From: Macrothele yani
Taxonomy: Eukaryota; Arthropoda; Arachnida; Araneae; Macrothelidae
Assembly: GCA_039090855.1 (NCBI GenBank)
Contig: CM077010.1
Coordinates: 45,898,905 to 45,962,904 of the forward strand
Reading direction: 5' to 3'
DNA length: 64,000 bases
This document shows, one piece after another, positions 44,137 to 53,300 of the stretch. The notes below the pieces were generated by a model, which saw only the letters and a list, made by a program, of their open reading frames with translations, was not told where the DNA came from and did not search any database. The translations under genes were made by a program, and so were the position numbers. The stretch's first letter is position 1. Every line of letters begins with the position of its first letter.

Positions 44137-45642
44137 TTAATACCGAGTAATCACAACATTTACCTGTTCTGAATTAAGTGGCCACTCCATATCAATTTTT
44201 TTTAATAAAGCGGCAGTCTTATTTCCAAGTAAATATCTACCTTGATCTAGCGACTTTCTAATCACAGCAGCCTTAGTTACAATATGACCTAATTCACATT
44301 CTAGTTCAACTTCTGCCAATGGTAAACAAACCTTTTGTTCATCCAGAAGATGCTGTACCCACACATGTTCTCCAGCAAACTCACCTGGCGACACATACTC
44401 TTGACAAATGATATCAACTGATGAACCTGTATCCCGAAGAATAGGCATAGTAACTCCATTTATTTTTCCTTCAAAGGTATAGGGTGCCAAGAGATCCCCT
44501 TCAGTTTCCTCTCTGATTCTATTTACGCTTCCTGAGTTCTGTGATTTTAGCTTAGGACACTGAGGTCGAATGTGATCATAAGATGCACACTCGTAACATT
44601 GAATCTTCCGTCTGCGATTATACTTTTCTTCATTCTGAGATACATTCCGTTTTGACCACCCTTGTCCTACATCTGACTTAACATAATTTTTGTTATAAAA
44701 TCCATTTTTCATAAAATTTCTGCGATCATAGTTATCTCTAGTTTTTTTCTCACTGCCTTGCATTTTCTTTGAAGCACAAAATTCATTCGACGAATTTTTC
44801 TTGATTCCTCCTCTTACACTTTCATAATTGTCCACCATATCAGCCAAATCTGAAGGTGAGACAATATTTGACCATTTATCAATAAAATGCTTCCTTATTT
44901 CTATAGGCACTCTCCGCTTCAATTGAACTGTGATCATTAATTTTTTTAGCCCTTCAAAATCGTCTATTTTAAGTCCTGAAATCCATTCATTAAAATAATT
45001 TTCTAACTCGAAGGCGAAATCTCTCCAGGTCTTCTCTGATGTACGCATGTGTTGTACAAATTTCACTCTAAATTTCTCTGGACTTAACTTATATCTTTCA
45101 AGAAGTAACCTTTTAACATATTCATAGTTTTTAGCATCTTCCACATTTTCTCTGGCAATCAATTGTGATATTTCGTAGGGCAAAAGTCCTATCAAATTCG
45201 TGACCCAATCTTCATTTTTTATTTCTGCTTGTTGTGCTTGCCTTTCAAATAAAACTAAGTAAATACTTATATCACTGTCTTTTGGGTCAAATGTTTTCAT
45301 TAAATGACGAAGTTCTAATCTCGGTTTATGAAAATTTCTATTTTGCTCTAAACTACCTCCCAGCGGCTGACGTCCAGCTTCTATTCTGAGTTTTTCAAGC
45401 TCAAATTCCATTTGTCTTTCTGTTTGTCTACGTTTTTCAAGCTCCAATTCCATTTGTCTTTCTGTTTCTCTACGCTCTTTTATACCTGCCAAAAGTTCTT
45501 TCACGAAATCCTCTTCATATACTTCAAAGTTGACAATTTTATTTTTTAATTCCAGAATTTTGAGATTTGGCATAACTTCTATACCCAATTCTTCCGCCAA
45601 CTGCAGAAATTCTTCTTTTCGAGCTCTTCCTAAGAAAGCCAT
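44137..45642 (-). CDS. Gag and aspartic protease of the LTR element
   Basis: This would form the virus-like particle and process the polyprotein. The start is taken at MAFLGRARKEEF (45642); another in-frame Met lies 20 codons upstream but in the repeated leader. Residues about 60-110 are a charged coiled-coil-like stretch with repeated RRxTERQMEXELEK. A capsid-like region follows. A CCHC zinc knuckle CYECASYDHIRPQC lies near residue 350 and a retroviral-type protease with LRDTGSSVDII near residue 402. The frame ends TRY at TAA 44137-44139. The next codons continue in the same frame into integrase, so pol may be reached by stop readthrough, or the stop may be a mutation. The frame is otherwise intact. 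Confidence 0.88.
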   Translation of the reverse strand: MAFLGRARKEEFLQLAEELGIEVMPNLKILELKNKIVNFEVYEEDFVKELLAGIKERRETERQMELELEKRRQTERQMEFELEKLRIEAGRQPLGGSLEQNRNFHKPRLELRHLMKTFDPKDSDISIYLVLFERQAQQAEIKNEDWVTNLIGLLPYEISQLIARENVEDAKNYEYVKRLLLERYKLSPEKFRVKFVQHMRTSEKTWRDFAFELENYFNEWISGLKIDDFEGLKKLMITVQLKRRVPIEIRKHFIDKWSNIVSPSDLADMVDNYESVRGGIKKNSSNEFCASKKMQGSEKKTRDNYDRRNFMKNGFYNKNYVKSDVGQGWSKRNVSQNEEKYNRRRKIQCYECASYDHIRPQCPKLKSQNSGSVNRIREETEGDLLAPYTFEGKINGVTMPILRDTGSSVDIICQEYVSPGEFAGEHVWVQHLLDEQKVCLPLAEVELECELGHIVTKAAVIRKSLDQGRYLLGNKTAALLKKIDMEWPLNSEQVNVVITRY

Positions 45643-45680
45643 TTCAACAAACTCTACGTGTACCCAATGTTTATTTATTA

Positions 45681-45924
45681 TCGTATATGTGTATACGTTC
45701 ACAGAAATTGTTTACAACAAAATTCTACATTTACCTATACTCTAGCCTCAAACAGTTGATCTGAATGTACTATTTCTTGACAGAAATTATTTCCTTCTAT
45801 TTTCGTATATGTGTATACGTTCACAGAAATTGTTTACAACAATATTCTACATTTACCTATACTCTAGCCTCAAACAGTTGATCTGAATGTACTATTTCTT
45901 GACAGAAATTATTTCCTTCTATTT
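45681..45924. repeat. 122-bp tandem duplication in the LTR element's 5' leader
   Basis: Two almost identical copies (45681-45802 and 45803-45924) begin TCGTATATGTGTATACGTTC. They differ at only a few positions, such as AAAATTCTAC against ATATTCTAC. The inner copy abuts the gag start region and includes the possible upstream start codon. Confidence 0.88.
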
Positions 45925-46204
45925 AATTCCGTGTCCGGAAACTTTTAAAAAACTTGCTTTGATATTTCATTCCTTTGGATAATTCTCTAAGAACAACAAC
46001 AAAACAGTACTTACATAAACATCTAATGTGGTGTAAATCCGATACGGAACAAATAATTTCGAAAAAAACAAACTACAGTCACCATCCTTTGTTCTTCCCA
46101 ACACAAAGAGGAAAAAAATATCCCTGTCGCGTTGGTTCTTTTGCACGCTTGAAGAACTTTCAACTCATCGATTCCCACGGTCATAAAGAACGCCGCTGAA
46201 GTTG

Positions 46205-46337
46205 TTCTGTCTTTCGTAGTTCGAATCTCACAGATGCCAACACTTCCTGTCTTTCGTCGTTCGAATCTCACAAGTGCCTTCCATTTCTATCTTTCGTAGT
46301 TCGAATCTTGCCGGTGCCTCCAATTCTATCTTTCGTC
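46205..46337 (-). promoter_or_regulatory. Three tandem primer-binding-site-like modules after the 5' LTR
   Basis: A 40-bp unit is repeated three times. On the + strand CTTTCGTAGTTCGAATCT starts at 46211, its variant CTTTCGTCGTTCGAATCT at 46251, and the original form again at 46291. On the sense strand each unit contains a TGG-to-TCGAAC stretch: TGGAGGCACCGGCAAGATTC, TGGAAGGCACTTGTGAGATT and TTGGCATCTGTGAGATTC, each continuing to CGAAC. Each looks like the complement of a tRNA 3' arm (T loop plus acceptor end with CCA). The first lies about 15 bases inside the LTR, the usual place for a tRNA primer site. Confidence 0.65.
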
Positions 46338-46617
46338 TGTAACATCACAGACACTCGATCACAACACAAAACATTTATTACTTTACACAAAAACATAAAT
46401 TGGAATACACTTCGCGTTACAAACTGAACTTGTTGTCTTAGCCAAAGTTCGCCATGTCCTCCTCCTTCGATATCTCTCTCGCAACTCTCCTCATCACTCA
46501 CCACACGCTCAAGTCATTAAATGTCAATGTATCCTTCCGCGCTTTTGTGCGTGGAAGTCGTACTTTACAACCCAATGTATCCTTCCGCGCTTTTGTGCGT
46601 GGAAGTCGTACTTTACA
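46338..46617 (-). repeat. 5' LTR
   Basis: It is 280 bp, the sense-upstream LTR of the element, almost identical to 40687-40965 including the 48-bp internal duplication. It should contain the promoter. CCCC follows it at 46618-46621, the target duplication partner of the C run before 40687. Confidence 0.93.
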
Positions 46618-46672
46618 CCCCTCGTATTTCCATTATTAGGTAGGTGGTCATATTATTCTGATGCGACTGTGT

Positions 46673-47435
46673 ATTTTTTTATAACATGTCCATAATATTT
46701 GGATATACTTGGAAGATTTAATTAACTACATTATTACTATAGATAATTACATATTTCAAGCATATGCAACTTATTGACCACGCTAGACTGACTGCTGTTT
46801 AACTACACAACACGCATGAAGCAGAACATCACAGATCCCTCAATGCAACGCTCACTTGGACGGTTAAAGGGGCAATGGACGCAACTCAAAGAATTGTTAT
46901 CTCCTATTCCCCTTTAGACGACTTACCCATCCCATTACTCCCCTATACCTCTCCTCAGTTGTCCCCCAGAAATCCACTTGCTTCCATAGCCTCTTGGAAT
47001 GAGTGGCGGAGAGAGTTTTTTGTACAACTCACTTTTTCGGCATTTGATGAGCTCGTTCTGCACTGCTTTTATACAAACATTCTTCCATTAGCACACAAGG
47101 ATTCCCCAGCGCTCTTGCAATTTCACCCTGTCTGCGTCGCCATTTCTATTCTTTCATCCTACGACAGCGCGCAGCATATTTTTTTCTTCCTCGTTAAATA
47201 CAGGAACTTAATAAAATTTTGTTCGTTAAAAACTATCGAAATAGCTTGGAATAAACATTACACCATGATAAATCCGGGCTTGTTTTAAGCGGGTTCTACT
47301 GTATAATAAAGATGATCACGGAAGTCCAAATCAGAGTGAGAGTCCTCAGGAATCACCAATGAGATGTTCAGAATTGAAAAAAAATTATCCATAAGGACAT
47401 GTTTTGTTTTCATAGCAAGCCTTACTTTCTCTATG
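46673..47435. other. Unassigned; possible pogo/Tigger-type terminus at about 47270-47304
   Basis: A 137-codon frame at 46875-47288 has no recognisable domain. The right edge, as complement, reads CAGTAGAACCCGCTTAAAAC, like the terminal repeats of pogo/Tigger elements (CAGTNGAACC type). I found no inverted partner, so the identification is weak. Confidence 0.35.
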
Positions 47436-47569
47436 TATTAGCTATACAAATAAGTTTTAAACCGTTTTTTGTGTGACGTATACCACTAATTTATATATCC
47501 GATATTCCCCCGCGTTGTTGTCACGTGACCGTAACTGGTCCAGAATATAAAATGTGACACAGGTGTTTA

Positions 47570-47796
47570 TTTTTTTTTTTTTTTTTGGTTGTAGGTTTAA
47601 CGACCACCGTGAGCAACTCAGTGGGCTATAAGCAGTCGCCCGTCCCTAATTTAAGGCCACTGGTTCCAGGGAAGGGAGAGAGAGCCAGTGCCGTAAGACA
47701 AACACAACATCCATGCCTCACCGGGATTCGAACCCGGACCTCTTTTGGACGAGTGATCAGAAGACATCGTTTAGACTACTGCGCCACCGGGGCGGC
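47570..47796 (-). repeat. tRNA-derived SINE, family 1, copy 7 (full length)
   Basis: A long T run on the + strand is followed by the body and the full head complement (ACTGCGCCACCGGGGCGG). Near-perfect 11-bp repeats flank it: CACAGGTGTTT (47558-47568) and CACAGGAGTTT (47797-47807). It is inserted in the 5' untranslated part of a mariner element. Confidence 0.9.
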
Positions 47797-47847
47797 CACA
47801 GGAGTTTGTCCAACAGTCAAACGCACTTGCACATTGGTAGGTGCGAG

Positions 47848-48790
47848 ATGGCAAGCGATACTGCATTTATTCGACACTGCATTCGTTACGAATTTCAACA
47901 AAGAAAAAGTGCTGCAAAAGCATGTGCATCGATCTGTTCTGTTCTAGGGGAGAATATTGTATCGAAAAGCACGTGAGTTTTGGTTTTGACGGTTTAAAGC
48001 AGCAGATTTCGGCGACTGGGAGCAGGTTGCACATGAATCTTCATGAAGCAATGCTTGATGAAGATTCGTCACAAATGCAAAAGAACTAGCTGAACAACTG
48101 GGGGTAACTCAACAAACCATTTCCAATCGTTTACGTGTAATGGGAAAGATTAAGAAGGAAAGAAAATGGGTGCCACATGACCTGAGCCAAAGGAACAAGG
48201 ATGAGCTTGTCATGAAGTGTGAATCTGTTGAATAAACAACACAAAGTATTTCGTGTGGAAAATCGTTACGGGTGATGAAAAGTGGATATGCTACGACAAT
48301 CCCAAACGCAAAACAAAATGGGTAGACCCCGGTGAAGCAACGATTTCGGAATATTCATTCCAAAAATGTTCTGCTGTGCATCTGGTGGTACATGAAGGAT
48401 GTGCTTTATTATGAACCATTGGAACAGGGTCAAACTGTTACTGCTGATCGCTACAAGCAACAGCTGCTGCGATTGAACAAGGAAATCTGTCGGAAAAGTC
48501 CATTCACAGGCAAAGGATTGTGTCCCGTGAAATTACTGCATGACAACCCTAGGCCGAATGACGAGAAATCGGTCAAGGAAACGTTACTGACGCTTGGTTG
48601 GAAAGTTTGGAAGCACCCATCGCCTAGTCTCAACATAGCCCCTTCAGACTATCATTTGTTCCGATCGGTGCAACATGAATTGTCTGCTGTACATGTGACG
48701 AAGCGCAAAAATGGTTTTACGATTTCATCGCACACGACGAAGTATTCTTCATGGCTGGAATCCGTCAGCTGCGCGGCCCATGGCGGAAGG
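47848..48790 (+). pseudogene. mariner transposase, multiply frameshifted
   Basis: The start MASDTAFIRHCIRYEFQQRK is at 47848. AKELAEQLGVTQQTISNRLR (about 48078-48137) is the helix-turn-helix, followed by KKERKWVPHDL. The first-Asp region is ITGDEKWIC-like in a shifted frame near 48265 (nucleotides encode TGDEKWICYDN). MKDVLYYEPLEQGQTVTADR (48393-) and LLHDNPRPND (second Asp) follow. NIAPSDYHLFRSVQHELSA contains the third Asp, with 34 residues between the second and third, so this is DD34D. Several stops and frame changes inactivate it. Confidence 0.85.
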
Positions 48791-48895
48791 TGATAGATAA
48801 TGACGGCGCATATTTTGATTCGTGAAGGTATTGATTTCTCTCAAGTTACATGTTGCGTTGTCTTAAAACGCTTTAAAACTTATTTGCACACCTAA

Positions 48896-49005
48896 TAAAA
48901 AGTCAAGCTCAACAGGGTCTTCTTTCTCCGCTGATTCTGCCAAGCCCTTTCCCTTGGCTGTGATTTCCCTAGATAGGAAATAGGGACAGTGGGAATATCG
49001 TTAAC

Positions 49006-49036
<31 letters not shown>

Positions 49037-49048
49037 CGCATTTGGCTA
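48896..49048 (-). rRNA. 28S rRNA gene fragment, part downstream of the R2 site
   Basis: On the minus strand it starts TAGCCAAATGCGTCGTCATC and continues TAATTAGTGACGCGCATGAA, ACTGTCCCTA, GGGCTTGGCAGAATCAGCGG and AAGACCCTGTTGAGCTTGAC. This is the conserved 28S segment directly downstream of the R2 insertion site. It differs from the universal sequence at scattered positions (GCGTCG for GCCTCG, for example), so it is a decayed or non-functional copy. It ends at a mariner insertion. Confidence 0.93.
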
Positions 49049-49286
49049 TTAAACTCTTTATTATTACTGAATTAGATTACAAACGCACACACGGGTGCTT
49101 CAGAATAACAGATAGTAATGAGCATTACACTATTAAAGCCTGGTGTGAGCGACAATTCATCTGGCTAGTGCAATTGCCAGGTCAGAACACCGCAAATATC
49201 AACATTTTTTCCAAATAACTTACATTAATTCATAAAATACTTAAACATCTACAACATTAGAATCGCAGACCATAAGAATTATGTTA

Positions 49287-50213
49287 TTAGGTGATTGAAT
49301 TAATTCCCGCTGTTGCCCGATAGAGCGCAGCAGTGGTGCGCTGTGACCCGGGCCACACGTGACCTCCCTCGCACACGCACGTACCGTCCGTAATCTGGGC
49401 AAAGCAGTGTGTGACACGCGATCGGAGAGCGCGAGTTTGTATCGCATTCACGATGTCGAGTTTCGTACCAAAAAAGAAGCATTTGCGGAAAACATTACTC
49501 TTCTGCTTTCATCTCAAGACATCTGCAGAGGAAAGTCATCGTTTGCTAGTGCAGGCCTATGGGGGGAACATGCCCTATAGGAAACAACATGCCAAGAGTT
49601 GTTCCGACGCTTCAAAGCCAACGAATATGACGTGAAGGACAAAGAGCGCCCTGGGCAGCCGAAAAAGTTCAAAGATGGCGCATTGGAGGCCTTTGTTGGA
49701 CGAGGATTCATGTCAGACGCTCCACGAAATGTCTGAAACACTACGCGTCGAGGAGTCAACGGTTAGCAAACGTTTCAAGGCAATGGGAATGATCCAGAAG
49801 CTCGGAAACTGGATCCCACATGACAAGGTTATTCTTCTCCACGACAACGCTAGACCTTATGTCGCCAAATCCGTCAAGGAACTCTTGGAGGCACTTGGCT
49901 GGGACTTCTTACCCACCTGCCTTATTCCCCGGACATGGCTCCCTCGGACTTTCATTTGTGCCGGTCGCTACAACATGTCCTGTCAGAGCAGCACTTCCTT
50001 TCTGTCGCGGATATCCAAAAATGGCTCGATGAATGGTTCGCCCCGAAAGAATCTGCATTTTTCTACCGCGGAATCCATTTGTTACCCCAACGGTGGTAAA
50101 AGGGTCGTAGCTGCCAACGGACACTACTTTGAATAGACTATCCTGTACCGTTCTGTGGCAGCACACAGGTGTTTGTGTGGCAAACCACGGCGGAAATTCA
50201 TTTAAGCACCTAA
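49287..50213 (+). mobile_element. Internally deleted mariner inside the R2 3' region
   Basis: The left end TTAGGTGATTGAATTAATTC and the complement of the right end TTAGGTGCTTAAATGAATTT are flanked by TA (49285-49286 and 50214-50215). It is only 927 bp against ~1.2-1.3 kb for mariner. It lies in the 3' untranslated part of R2, so it is younger than the R2 insertion. The terminal repeats are related to those of the element at 47438-48895. Confidence 0.88.
49453..50136 (+). pseudogene. mariner transposase with internal deletion
   Basis: The start MSSFVPKKKHLRKTLLFCFH is at 49453, followed by SAEESHRLLVQAYGGNMP and, in another frame, CQELFRRFKANEYDVKDKER and GQPKKFKDGALEAF. WIPHDK (about 49812) joins directly to VILLHDNARPYVAKSVKELL. 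The ~100 residues between, which include the first catalytic Asp, are missing. The C-terminal part reads SPDMAPSDFHLCRSLQHVLS in a shifted frame (about 49930) and KWLDEWFAPKESAFFYRGI. It is a non-autonomous derivative. Confidence 0.82.
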
Positions 50214-50322
50214 TACCACTAAACCTAAACCATTGTCAATAACAAAATAATCAGTAATCGTACAAACAAATTAGTATAACTAGAAGCACAACATTAAATG
50301 TCCACAAAACAATACAATTCTC

Positions 50323-53300
50323 TCAAACAATTAGTCTATTCCAAGAACGCCAAGAATTAATCCCTCCAACAAGGACACGAGTGGTCAGGATTGGAAGGTC
50401 TCCCCCACGCACAATGCCCCAGTCCAATAGATCTTTAAATGATTCCCTGCTCAACCCACCACGACAATTAAAAGTAACCAACGTGGTGCGTGGGGACAAT
50501 GGACCGGAGCCCTGAACCCTCCTCATAAGTTCAATATCCTGTGCATAGTAGGAGACCTTCCTCTGGTACTCCCTGTCCAAGCTGTAGGTATTCACAATCT
50601 GGACATCGACCACAGTAACAGGTGAGTCATCCTTCTGTACCACCAAGTCCGGTCTTCGTACATTCCCAGAAGGCAATCTGTAATTTGGCTGTGTAGATAC
50701 AGTATAACCACGTTGAACAAGTCCACGAGACAAATACTTAACAATAGCATTGTGACGCTTAATTCTTGCATCATGGCTTTGCGGACACACTTGCAGGATG
50801 TGATTCTCTGGTGCTTGACAACCCGCCCTACACAGGCGCTCTTTCTGCTCAGTTCGAGATCTTGTCGGCAGTGCAGCAATGCGTAACTTGTTCATATTGA
50901 CAAAGTCGCTTCCGGATGCTAGTCTTGGACGATCAAGCCATTGATGACACAAAGGCACTTTTCCACTTTCCTTAAGTCCCATGCCATCAAATTTAAAATA
51001 CAGTTCTTGTCTCCAAATCGTATTCAGATGGTCAACGTCAACCACCAGCTCTCTTCGTCCACCTCGCTAGAATCATGTCATGCGCTTCGCCTTTTCAATG
51101 TCAGACTCCAACATCAGTTTCATCATGTCGTTATTATAGGAACCACGAAGTTTTATTAATCTCCTTAGTCTCCATATTGGAACAGACTATCTCATTGCCG
51201 GGATGGACAGTCCCCCATCTGGAATCTTAGTATAAAAATATGGCACGGGACAATCAGCTGGAAGATGGGCGTGCTGCTTCGATTATGAAAATATTACAAA
51301 TCTATCGTACTTATTCAGGAGTGCACTTGATACCTTAGATAAAGTCAAATGATCAAAAGTTGTTGGCAAACAATATGTGCGCTGTAAGATTAATTTATGC
51401 TGGGATTTCAGCGGTGCCCCTTCAATCAGATACAACCTCCGCTGAAACCCATTAAAATTATCCCTGCTAAGTTCCACACCGGAACTACCCATCAAAACCC
51501 CCAGATACTGAAAATTTTCTCCTGGGCCAACAGTCGGAATTGGTAGTGATCCAACAGAGAACACTATCTTTACTCACCATCACCGTATCATATCCAGCAA
51601 CAGTTTCTAATGACAATGTGAACGATTTAACTTAATTAACTCTCAACCCACACGAAAACAAGAATTTTCCCACTAAATTAAGGTGAATCTGTAATCCTGG
51701 CACCGAACTGGAGGTTACCACAAAGTCATCTGCATAAGCCTGTCGTAGTAATTCGACGGTTCTAGAACCCAGGTAAGTAGGCAAAGATCTCATCTTGCAA
51801 TCCATAACGAGATTAAACAAAACCGGTGAGACAAAACCCCTGTCTCACACTTCTACCTGGGACAATTACCTCCCTTCTCGTTCTCCGAAACTCAATAAAA
51901 GTCCATTGCCAGCGGAACTGATCCCGAAAATACTCCAACAATGGCAGTGGTACCCCTCCTTCCTGGCACCCTCTAGAATAGCAGAATGAGAAACCCAGTC
52001 GAAGGCTTTTTGAACATCCAAAGATGCAAAGAAGGGTTTGGAGCCCTGAACCGAGACCTTGCTGTTGAAGTCCAGCGCAGTTTCTGCAACTGCACACCCA
52101 TCTTCCGAAACAAAGGTAATTTTGATTCCCGATGCCAAACTAGACGCCAAAGTTTTATGGTACCCCCGAAGGAGTACCAAAGAAATAGAAAGAGGCCTCA
52201 ATTGTTCTGGAACGTTGGCATCCTGCTCTTTTAGGGAGGAGGATTGTTCGGCTCCCACTCCAATCCTCCGGAAACCATCGCAACAGTAAAAAGCAGTTAG
52301 AGAGCTTTGCTCTAATTCTGGGAAAAATCGACCGGAGATCCTACATTGCCACTCCGTCAGAGCCAGAAGCAGATCCCCCTCGCAGTCCTCTTTCCGCCTC
52401 TTGAATGGAAATAGGCATGAACAATTTCAACTTTTCAGTCACATTCACAGCAGGAGCAAAGGTACCATCCTGTATTCCATAATCCAAGGAACTGCTAACA
52501 AACGTAGGTCTCCAATATTTATGCACAGAACTAGTAGCCAATCCATCAGAAACCGATGTTTTTTGGAAGAGCTGATCAGATACCCTTTTTGGATCTTTAT
52601 TAAACATGTTTTGAAACATCTCATAGTTCTGTCTCCTGACTTTCCTCTTGGAGTAAGTCTCACCAACCTCCTTACTCCTTGGGATCTGTACAGTCTTCAA
52701 GACACTAGACCTGGACCTCTAAAATCTAGATCTAGGAAACAATTGTTTCAAAATGCGATTGATTCCCTTCTTAGCTCCAAGTGTATCCCATGACTCAATC
52801 TGCCGTATTACCAAATCCAAGTCTCTCTCAATTTCTGACTCCTCAGAAACAATCAATTCATCTAAATATCGAAAAATATCATTTCTCCCATCATGGAGAT
52901 CTGTTCTAAGAGATTCTGTCATATCTTTCTCAATCACATCACAGCAAATCGTCTCGTCAAAAGAAGATTGTTCTTTCACAATTGGCGCCGTTTGTAATCT
53001 TGCCATTTCCCGTAGGAAAGTGCTCCACCAGCTGACGGTAGAGTGCCTGTCGCCCCTTACCTTTAATACTCTCTAGGGTTCGATTTGGCAATACCCCAGA
53101 GAGTTATTGGTTAACAACCCTACACCCTGAAAGCCTCAACCTTGCCTCCTCATGCGCCATCGTGTCAACCTCTTCACCTGTCCATCGGGCCATAACCCTA
53201 CGCACATCTAATTGTTCGTAATATCCATCTGCATGTGCTCTCCTGCGATGCAGGGAAAGACCCGATTGCGTTTTAAAGATACTCTGACACTCCGGACACT

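Larger units (their letters stand above)
40687..46617 (-). mobile_element. Ty3/gypsy-type LTR retrotransposon with integrase before RT (Gmr1-like)
   Basis: This 5.93-kb element has LTRs at 40687-40965 and 46338-46617. The sense strand begins TGTAAAGTACG and ends GTTACA. A 4-bp target duplication CCCC lies on both sides, inside a mariner terminal repeat. The coding order on the minus strand is gag, protease, integrase, reverse transcriptase, RNase H. That order is the copia order, but the RT and RNase H are of Ty3/gypsy type, which is the defining feature of Gmr1-like elements. The LTRs differ by one indel and one substitution, indicating a recent insertion. Coding lesions make this copy defective. 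Confidence 0.92.
39418..46624 (-). mobile_element. mariner transposon split by an LTR retrotransposon
   Basis: The mariner sequence is 39418-40686 plus 46618-46624. Left end: TA then CGAGGGAGTGTCTAAAAGTT. The right end, after removal of the LTR element and one copy of its CCCC duplication, reads as complement CGAGGGGGTATCAAAACGTT, then TA (46625-46626). The two ends match in length and at most positions, which supports the reconstruction. About 1.27 kb without the insertion, typical of mariner. Confidence 0.88.
39148..46671 (+). mobile_element. Tc1-like element, 5'-truncated, split by a mariner
   Basis: The Tc1 sequence is 39148-39417 and 46627-46671. The left piece encodes the transposase C terminus (VLPWPAKSPDFSPIEHLWGY with the catalytic Glu, then MPSRLAAIIRVKGG). 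Joining across the mariner's TA restores the last codons, GGYFHY and a stop, and then the terminal repeat ending TCTGATGCGACTGTG followed by TA (46672-46673). The 5' part is missing; the left border abuts box repeat 4. This is the outermost layer of a three-layer nest. Confidence 0.8.
47438..48895 (+). mobile_element. mariner-like transposon at the edge of the 28S fragment
   Basis: Ends: TTAGCTATACAAATAAGTTT at the left and, as complement, TTAGGTGTGCAAATAAGTTT at the right. TA flanks lie at 47436-47437 and 48896-48897. It is 1458 bp including a SINE (47570-47796). The right flank is 28S rRNA sequence; the left flank is not, so this element marks one border of the rDNA fragment. Confidence 0.88.

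Noticed and set aside
40687..46617. A standard Ty3/gypsy element rearranged in assembly to put integrase first
   Set aside because: Integrase C terminus and RT are in one continuous open frame, and the LTRs, primer-site region and polypurine tract are correctly placed, so the order is original.
46875..47288. A 137-codon gene
   Set aside because: There is no domain, no start context and no homology that I recognise; it lies in transposon debris and is compatible with chance.
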